From: an uncultured Opitutia bacterium
Lineage (GTDB): Bacteria > Verrucomicrobiota > Verrucomicrobiia > Opitutales > UBA953
Reading direction: 5' to 3'
DNA: 12,787 bases
Assembly (NCBI GenBank): GCA_903853185.1
Contig: CAINSX010000363.1
Span: forward strand, 1-12,787
Shown: piece by piece, positions 8,410-12,787 of the stretch
Layout: every line of letters begins with the position of its first letter
Position numbering within the stretch: position 1 is the first letter of the stretch
Translations under genes and position numbers: made by a program
Notes under the pieces: model-generated
Told to the model about the DNA's origin: nothing
The model's input: the letters and a program-made list of their open reading frames with translations, nothing else
The model's database searches: none

Positions 8410-9651
8410 ATGTCCTCCAAGCCCCGCATCGTCATCACCGGCCTCGGCCTCACCGCCCCCAACGGAAACTCGTTGGGCGAGTTCCGGGCCAACCTGCTCG
8501 CCGGCAAGGCTCGTATCGCCGTGATCGACGTACGCCACATGGGCAAGCACCCCGCTGGCGTCTGCGACTTCGACGCCACGAAGTGGCAGAAGCGGAAGGA
8601 AATCCGCAACGGTACCCGCGTCGGCTCCATCTCCATCTTCTGTGCCCGCGAGGCCCTAGGCGATTCCGGCCTCGACTGGGACAAGGTCGAGAAATCCCGC
8701 GTCGGCGTGTACCTCGGCATCACCGAGCACGGCAACGTCGAGACCGAGAATGAGATCCACAATATCTCCCAGTTCGGCAACGACACCAAGTACTGGACGC
8801 ACCATCACAACCCCCGCACCGTGGCGAATAACCCGGCCGGCGAGGTCACGATGAATATGGGCATCACCGGCCCGCATTATACCATCGGCGCCGCCTGCGC
8901 CGCAGGTAACGCCGGCCTCATCCAGGCCGCCCAGATGTTGCAGCTCGGAGAGGTCGACATCGCCTTCGCTGGTGGCGTCTCCGAATCCATCCACACCTTC
9001 GGCATCTTCGCCGGCTTCAAGAATCAGGGAGCGCTCGGCGCCCACGAGGACCCCACCAAGGCCTCCCGACCCTTCGACAAGAACCGCAACGGCATCGTCA
9101 TCTCCGAAGGCGGCGCGATTTATGTCCTCGAGCGTCTCGACGACGCCCTCGCCCGCGGCGCCCGCATCATCGCCGAGATCGCCGGCTGGTGCATCAATTC
9201 CGACGCCACCGACGCCGTCCTACCTAACCCAGAACGCCAGACAGAGTGCGTCCGCATGGCCCTCCAGCGCGCCGGCATGAAGCCGCAGGACATCCATATC
9301 GTCTCCACCCACGCCACCGCGACGGCCCTGGGAGACATCCAGGAATGCACCGCCCTCCGGAACGTCTTCACCGACTGCCCTGACACTAAGATTAACAACA
9401 CCAAGAGCTTTATCGGGCACTGCATGGGGGCGGCCGGCGCCCTTGAATTAGCGGGCAATCTCCCCTCTTTTGAGGATAATTGGGTGCACCCGACCATCAA
9501 TATCGATGAATTGGACCCCGAATGCGCCATGCCGGGCCTCGTGATCAACCAGCCGATCAAGGTCGCCCGGGTGGATACCATCCTGAACAACTCCTTCGGC
9601 ATGCTCGGCATCAATTCCGCCCTCATTGTTAAGAAATATGGGGTTGCCTGA
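8410..9651 (+). CDS. Beta-ketoacyl-ACP synthase, divergent FabF (KAS II)-like
   Basis: Thiolase-fold condensing enzyme that joins malonyl-ACP to an acyl chain; cytoplasmic. It has 413 residues, the length of FabF. The catalytic set aligns with KAS I/II: Cys163 in GAACAAGNAG, His301 in THATATALGD, Lys332 in NTKSFIGH and His337 in IGHCMGAAGA, so it should be active. It is not a standard FabF: the first histidine motif reads HAT where FabF has HGT, and the C-terminal gatekeeper loop reads SFGMLGIN where FabF has SFGFGGTN, which replaces the gatekeeper Phe by Met. The start at 8410 is set by GGGAGG 7 nt upstream and opens with the expected KPRIVITGLGLTAPNG. An acyl carrier protein gene follows after 34 bp and is probably the substrate carrier. 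Role in general fatty acid synthesis or in a specialised lipid cannot be decided here; the symbol fabF would be provisional. Confidence 0.9.
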   Translation: MSSKPRIVITGLGLTAPNGNSLGEFRANLLAGKARIAVIDVRHMGKHPAGVCDFDATKWQKRKEIRNGTRVGSISIFCAREALGDSGLDWDKVEKSRVGVYLGITEHGNVETENEIHNISQFGNDTKYWTHHHNPRTVANNPAGEVTMNMGITGPHYTIGAACAAGNAGLIQAAQMLQLGEVDIAFAGGVSESIHTFGIFAGFKNQGALGAHEDPTKASRPFDKNRNGIVISEGGAIYVLERLDDALARGARIIAEIAGWCINSDATDAVLPNPERQTECVRMALQRAGMKPQDIHIVSTHATATALGDIQECTALRNVFTDCPDTKINNTKSFIGHCMGAAGALELAGNLPSFEDNWVHPTINIDELDPECAMPGLVINQPIKVARVDTILNNSFGMLGINSALIVKKYGVA

Positions 9652-9681
9652 CAGGGTTTGGGCGTTTGAAACAAACCCTGT
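9651..9681 (+). promoter_or_regulatory. Intercistronic stem-loop between ketosynthase and ACP genes
   Basis: ACAGGGTTTG (9651-9660) and CAAACCCTGT (9672-9681) are exact inverted repeats, a 10-bp stem with an 11-nt loop. The 5' arm begins on the last base of the ketosynthase stop codon and the 3' arm ends 4 nt before the acpP ATG. A second GTTTG in the loop (9664-9668) can pair with the same CAAAC (9672-9676) around an AAA loop, so two mutually exclusive folds exist. No T-run follows, so it is not an intrinsic terminator. Control of acpP translation or mRNA processing is inference. Confidence 0.6.
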
Positions 9682-9685
9682 AAAC

Positions 9686-9943
9686 ATGACTAAGGACGAC
9701 ATCAAGCAGGTGGTTCTCGATATCATCGCCGACATCGCGCCGGACGAGGACCTGACCGCCGTCAAACCGGAGGTTCGCCTTCGCGACCAGCTCTCCCTGG
9801 ATTCCATGGATTTCTTGGATATCGTCATGGAACTCCGCAAGAAGCACGGCATCGAAGTCCCGGAAGCTGACTACGTCCAGCTGGCCTCTCTCGACTCCTG
9901 CGCCAACTACCTGCTCCCCAAGTTTGAGGCTAAGGGCAAGTAA
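9686..9943 (+). CDS. Acyl carrier protein, specialised type
   Basis: Small acidic four-helix protein that carries acyl chains on a 4'-phosphopantetheine arm. It has 85 residues. The attachment Ser40 lies in LSLDSMDFLDIV, where the common motif is DSL. The later segment with KKHGIEVPEADYVQLASLDSC differs from housekeeping AcpP and resembles carrier proteins paired with separate ketosynthases. The ATG at 9686 is chosen because the family N-terminus (MTKDDIKQVVLDII) starts there; an in-frame ATG at 9626 would run through the upstream hairpin and the end of the ketosynthase gene. No Shine-Dalgarno is present. It is second in a two-gene operon with the ketosynthase and is followed by a strong terminator. 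Whether the genome has another, canonical acpP cannot be seen here. Confidence 0.9.
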   Translation: MTKDDIKQVVLDIIADIAPDEDLTAVKPEVRLRDQLSLDSMDFLDIVMELRKKHGIEVPEADYVQLASLDSCANYLLPKFEAKGK

Positions 9944-9964
9944 GGGCTAACCCCCACCTTCCAC

Positions 9965-9991
9965 AAAAGACCGCCCTCGAGGCGGTCTTTT
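9965..9991 (+). terminator. Rho-independent terminator after the ketosynthase-ACP operon
   Basis: AAAAGACCGCC (9965-9975) pairs perfectly with GGCGGTCTTTT (9981-9991), an 11-bp stem with a five-base loop, ending in a short T-run on the + strand and, by symmetry, on the - strand. It stands 21 bp after the ACP stop and separates that operon from the secreted-protein gene. Confidence 0.9.
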
Positions 9992-10072
9992 GCTTGGTGC
10001 TGGTCGCAACCCTCCGCCCCTGGCGGTGTTCTTGATTTGCCGACCCACCACCCCTCACCCACGCTTCCGACC

Positions 10073-11059
10073 GTGCACCCCGTTCGCCGCTTCCTCATCG
10101 CCGCCCTCGCCTTGGCTTCCCTCCCGGCCTTCGCCGAGACCGTCCAGCTGCGCCGTACCGGCAATGCCACCATCATCACCTTCGAGTACATCACGCAGGA
10201 CGAGACCGCCATCATGGTGAAGCGCCTAGATTCCGATGCCGTGCTGAATTATAAATGGGAAGACCTCGACCTCGACTGGATCAAGAAGAACAACGCGAAG
10301 GTCTGGGCTGAACGCGAGCAACTGCTGGCTGAAGCGAAAGCTGAAAAGAAGATGACCAAGAAGGAGGCTGAGGCCGATCCTTTCGCCCAGGAGGCCACCG
10401 CCACCGACACGAAGTCGTTCCTAGCCATCCTCTCCATCTCCCTGCAGGACGGCCTCAAGGGCATCAACCTTGCGCAAAATAAGATCGATGCCGTCTGCAC
10501 TGAATTCCAAATCGAAGAAGCCCAGTTCTGGGCCGGGTTCGATGACCTCAAGCGCGCCAGCAAGGTCGCCGGCAAGAATGAGCCCATCCCCAAGGCCGAA
10601 CCCGTCGCCGAAGAACCCAAGGAGAAGACTCCAACCAAGGCCCTGACTCCGAAGGCCAAGGCTGCCGCGGCTAAGACCAAGACGCGTTCAGCTGAAAACC
10701 AGGCCGCCGAGGCTGCCGCCAAGAAAGATTTCGAAGCGGACGTCCGCGCCTTCAATACGTTTGGCTACCTACGCATGCTCGCCGAAGGCGGCACCAAGGG
10801 TAAGCCGATCTGGATGATGCTCCGTCGCTCGACCGCCGACCGTGAAGCCATGAAGAAGACCTTCGATAAGTACGCCAAGATGGCCGGGGACCTTGCGGAC
10901 AAGCCCGAGGCCAAGGCCTCCAAGGGTGAGCTGATGGTCCTCAAGAAGGCCCTTGAGAATTGCGCTGAGTCGGTCGGCAAGGTCACCCGCGAGAACACCG
11001 CCGTCGAAGCGCGCCTGCAGACGGACTGCCGCGCCCTGCTGACCCTGGTACTGCGCTGA
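10073..11059 (+). CDS. Secreted or periplasmic protein of unknown function
   Basis: I do not recognise a family. From the GTG at 10073 the product has 328 residues. It opens with a clear Sec signal peptide: basic HPVRR, hydrophobic core FLIAALALASLPAF, and a likely cleavage after AFA before ETVQL. A TTG at 10037 would add 12 residues before the signal peptide and is less likely. Next comes a short beta-rich segment (about 20-60, TVQLRRTGNATIITFEYIT), then a charged, probably helical stretch rich in Lys, Glu and Ala (about 75-105). A Pro/Lys/Ala-rich linker (about 165-215, repeating PKAK and KAK) leads to a second Lys/Ala-rich helical region at the C-terminus. No catalytic motif, membrane anchor or lipobox is visible. 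It is a single-gene unit between two terminators. The start lacks a Shine-Dalgarno, as do most genes here. Confidence 0.75.
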   Translation: MHPVRRFLIAALALASLPAFAETVQLRRTGNATIITFEYITQDETAIMVKRLDSDAVLNYKWEDLDLDWIKKNNAKVWAEREQLLAEAKAEKKMTKKEAEADPFAQEATATDTKSFLAILSISLQDGLKGINLAQNKIDAVCTEFQIEEAQFWAGFDDLKRASKVAGKNEPIPKAEPVAEEPKEKTPTKALTPKAKAAAAKTKTRSAENQAAEAAAKKDFEADVRAFNTFGYLRMLAEGGTKGKPIWMMLRRSTADREAMKKTFDKYAKMAGDLADKPEAKASKGELMVLKKALENCAESVGKVTRENTAVEARLQTDCRALLTLVLR

Positions 11060-11086
11060 ACCTAGGCTTGATCGCCGGCAAAGAGT

Positions 11087-11120
11087 CCGGCCGCCTCCCC
11101 GAGGGAAGACGGCCGGTTTT
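11087..11120 (+). terminator. Rho-independent terminator of the secreted-protein gene
   Basis: CCGGCCG (11087-11093) pairs with CGGCCGG (11110-11116). The inner bases continue the stem with G-C and G-T pairs to a small loop, and TTTT follows at 11117-11120. It lies 28 bp after the stop at 11059 and 4 bp beyond the tRNA 3' end on the other strand. On the - strand the run after the hairpin is only ACTCTTT, so it may also stop tRNA transcripts, but less strongly. Confidence 0.8.
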
Positions 11121-11123
11121 GAA

Positions 11124-11199
<76 letters not shown>

Positions 11200-11215
11200 G
11201 TTAAATGGGAAGTTA

Positions 11216-11244
11216 AACAAACGTGACGGCACGGGCACGGTCAA
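11216..11244 (-). promoter_or_regulatory. Possible tRNA-Ala promoter
   Basis: Read on the - strand, TTGACC (11244 to 11239) is followed after exactly 17 bp by TTTGTT (11221 to 11216). Transcription would begin about 10 nt before the tRNA 5' end at 11199. The -35 is good and the -10 is weak. Confidence 0.35.
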
Positions 11245-11309
11245 CGCTTTTTTCCCACCCTTCCTAGTCTCTGGTTGCCAATGGGCGGTGGCTGCTTTGC
11301 CTTCCCCTC

Positions 11310-11984
11310 GTGGAAGAGTCCGAAAACCAGCCAGAACCCGCCGAACAGGGCGCCGAAGCCCAAGCCAATAGCCAGGGCGGACGCGGCCAGGGCGGTATCC
11401 GCATTGAAAAAGATTTTATCGAATCCCTTCCGGTCGGCGAATGGACCGGCCCGATTGAACTGATCGAATCCGAGAAGGATGCCGAAAAGGCCATCGCTTC
11501 CCTCGCCCGCGACCGCGTCCTGGGTTTCGACACTGAGACCAAGCCGTCCCACACCCGCGGCGAATACAACCTGCCCTCGATTCTGCAGCTGGCCGGTGAG
11601 CACCACATCTTCGTCTTCCGTCTGGATCACTGCGGCGGCATCCCCCTCGCCTTCCCGGTCCTCTGCAACGAACGCCAGGCCAAGGTCGGCGTCGCCGTCC
11701 GCGATGACGTCAAGAACCTCCGCGCCCGTGCGCCGTTCGACGACCGCGCCTTCATCGACATCGCCGATCACACGAAGAAGACCGGTCTGGTAAACACAGG
11801 CCTCCAGGCCCTCGCCGCCCACTTCCTGCAACTGCAGATGAAGAAGTCAAAGAAGGTGCAGACTTCCAATTGGGCGAAACCGCTCGACGAACGTCAGATC
11901 CAATACGCCGCCAACGACGCCTGGTTCAGCCGCGAGCTGTTCCTGAAGCTCGAGAAGGACGGCCTGATCCCGCGGTTCGAATGA
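11310..11984 (+). CDS. 3'-5' exonuclease of the DnaQ/RNase D-like superfamily
   Basis: Predicted two-metal-ion nuclease that removes nucleotides from 3' ends. It has 224 residues. A disordered acidic and Gly/Gln-rich N-terminus (1-30) precedes one exonuclease domain. Exo I is GFDTETKP (Asp74, Glu76), Exo II is VAVRDDVKNL (Asp133), and Exo III is YAANDAW with Tyr199 and Asp203, the YxxxD form of DEDDy enzymes. The segment QTSNWAKPLDERQIQYAA is typical of the single-domain WRN-type exonucleases. There is no HRDC domain, so it is not full RNase D; DNA or RNA preference is unknown. The start is GTG at 11310; a TAG at 11265-11267 closes the frame upstream and no ATG lies between. The stop overlaps the next gene's start as ATGA, which implies tight translational coupling to the ferredoxin. 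Confidence 0.88.
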   Translation: MEESENQPEPAEQGAEAQANSQGGRGQGGIRIEKDFIESLPVGEWTGPIELIESEKDAEKAIASLARDRVLGFDTETKPSHTRGEYNLPSILQLAGEHHIFVFRLDHCGGIPLAFPVLCNERQAKVGVAVRDDVKNLRARAPFDDRAFIDIADHTKKTGLVNTGLQALAAHFLQLQMKKSKKVQTSNWAKPLDERQIQYAANDAWFSRELFLKLEKDGLIPRFE

Positions 11985-12340
11985 ACCCGGAAGCCACCCG
12001 CGCAGCCGAGGCGTTGGGATTGGGCGCCACTCGCCGGCATATCTTCCTCTGCGTGAAATCGACCGAGCAGGCGTGCTGCGGCGGCGAGCTCGCGGCGAAG
12101 TCCTGGGAACACCTGAAGACGCGCCTGAAGCAGCTGGGACTCTCCGAGAAAGGCGGCATCCAGCGCACGAAGGCCGACTGCCTACGCGTCTGCGTCGCTG
12201 GGCCCGTCGCCGTGGTCTACCCCGAAGGGGTCTGGTACGGCCAGTGCACGCCCGAGAACCTCGACCGCATCATCACCGAGCACCTCGTCGGCGGGAAGGT
12301 CGTCACGGACCTCAGGATCGCCGGGCCTACTTCGCCTTAG
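11981..12340 (+). CDS. Thioredoxin-like [2Fe-2S] ferredoxin domain protein
   Basis: Small electron-transfer protein of the thioredoxin-fold ferredoxin family (related to NuoE C-terminal domains and Shethna-type ferredoxins). It has 119 residues. Likely cluster ligands are Cys24 in HIFLC, Cys32 or Cys33 in ACCGG, Cys67 in ADC and Cys71 in RVC; the family landmark GPVAVVYPEGVWYGQCTPENLDRIITEHL follows (about 74-102). The ATG at 11981 overlaps the exonuclease stop by 4 bp. A longer in-frame opening at 11870 lies inside the exonuclease and lacks family sequence. Its redox partner cannot be named. The last 14 bp overlap the end of the convergent FAD-dependent oxidoreductase. Confidence 0.93.
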   Translation: MNPEATRAAEALGLGATRRHIFLCVKSTEQACCGGELAAKSWEHLKTRLKQLGLSEKGGIQRTKADCLRVCVAGPVAVVYPEGVWYGQCTPENLDRIITEHLVGGKVVTDLRIAGPTSP

Positions 12341-12787
12341 CCTCTTTCTTCTTCGGGATCTCGACCTTCTGGGCCAGCGCCCGAAGCTTGGGATAAAGTT
12401 CCGCATAAGGCACGCCCTGGACGGATGAGCCCGACTTCACGGCCATCGAAGCAGCCACGCCGGCCGATTCGCCGAGGATCATCCAGACGGGCTCCATCCG
12501 GATGGAGGTCATGGCGATGTGGCTGGCGGACACACAGACGGGGACGAGGAGATTGGTGCACTGATCCTTTTTCGGGACAATCGAGCGATAGGGAATCCGG
12601 TAGATGCCACGGTGTTCCTGCTCAAGGTAGAGCATCGAATAGTATCCACCCATGAGCGCGACATGACCGTCGAGGGCGCCGGGGGCATAGGGCCATTCGT
12701 CGACGCCATACGAGGCCAGGCCGACCGAATCAGCGGGATTAGTCAGCCCTTCCATGTCCTTCTGGGTGACGACGTAATCCGAGACCA
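12327..12787 (-). CDS. FAD-dependent oxidoreductase, C-terminal part
   Basis: The gene runs in from the right edge on the - strand and ends with TAG at 12327-12329; about 152 C-terminal residues are visible. The ATG at 12755 is internal, as matching sequence (VSDYVVTQKD) continues to the window edge. Recognisable landmarks are DSVGLASYGVDEW, YRIPYRSIVPKKDQCTNLLVPVCVSASHIA and SIRMEPVWMILGESAGVAA, the C-terminal pattern of the FAD-dependent oxidoreductases that are expanded in Planctomycetes and Verrucomicrobia, where they often accompany glycan degradation genes. The FAD-binding N-terminus lies outside the window. The protein ends in a lysine-rich tail (KKKEAKAK). The substrate is unknown. 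Its 3' end overlaps the ferredoxin gene by 14 bp. Confidence 0.88.
   Translation of the reverse strand, partial: VSDYVVTQKDMEGLTNPADSVGLASYGVDEWPYAPGALDGHVALMGGYYSMLYLEQEHRGIYRIPYRSIVPKKDQCTNLLVPVCVSASHIAMTSIRMEPVWMILGESAGVAASMAVKSGSSVQGVPYAELYPKLRALAQKVEIPKKKEAKAK

Noticed and set aside
11241..11831. 196-aa open frame on the - strand
   Set aside because: Antisense to the exonuclease gene, whose catalytic motifs on the + strand are clear.

Overview
The window is GC-rich, densely packed bacterial chromosome with no mobile element, CRISPR array or rRNA visible. Several things point to the Planctomycetes-Verrucomicrobia-Lentisphaerae group, most likely Verrucomicrobiota (Opitutae-like). These are a McsA/McsB pair outside a Firmicutes-style ctsR operon, a divergent ketosynthase next to its own acyl carrier protein, a FAD-dependent oxidoreductase of the type common in that group, and an almost complete lack of Shine-Dalgarno sequences. 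The lineage call is an inference from protein style and gene content, since no marker search was possible.

Layout from left to right: the C-terminal part of the 4-alpha-glucanotransferase malQ (+, cut by the left edge); ettA, an ABC-F ribosome ATPase (-); a 185-bp divergent control region; the transcription/translation operon nusA-infB-rbfA (+); mcsA-mcsB, a protein-arginine kinase and its zinc-finger activator (-, mcsA first); a 97-bp divergent region with direct repeats; fabF-like ketosynthase and acpP-like carrier protein (+), with a hairpin between them and a strong terminator after them; a secreted protein of unknown function (+) ending at a terminator; tRNA-Ala(GGC) (-); a DnaQ-fold 3'-5' exonuclease whose stop overlaps the start of a thioredoxin-like [2Fe-2S] ferredoxin (+); and the C-terminal part of a FAD-dependent oxidoreductase (-, cut by the right edge).

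The central block is information processing: NusA controls elongation and termination, IF-2 delivers initiator tRNA, RbfA matures the 30S subunit and the divergent EttA gates the first peptide bonds according to energy state. The most interesting non-coding signal is a good intrinsic terminator inside the nusA leader, with no + strand gene upstream of it, which fits NusA-controlled attenuation of its own operon. The promoters for ettA and nusA also carry matching copies of a CCCCCGGGGG palindrome directly after a TTG-type -35-like box. All three convergent protein-gene junctions overlap at their 3' ends (by 11, 4 and 14 bp), so there is no room for ordinary terminators between those genes.

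I saw no wholly new multi-gene system. The best candidates for undescribed biology are the nusA leader attenuator, the paired palindromes, the switch-like hairpin between fabF and acpP, and the non-canonical ketosynthase/carrier-protein pair.
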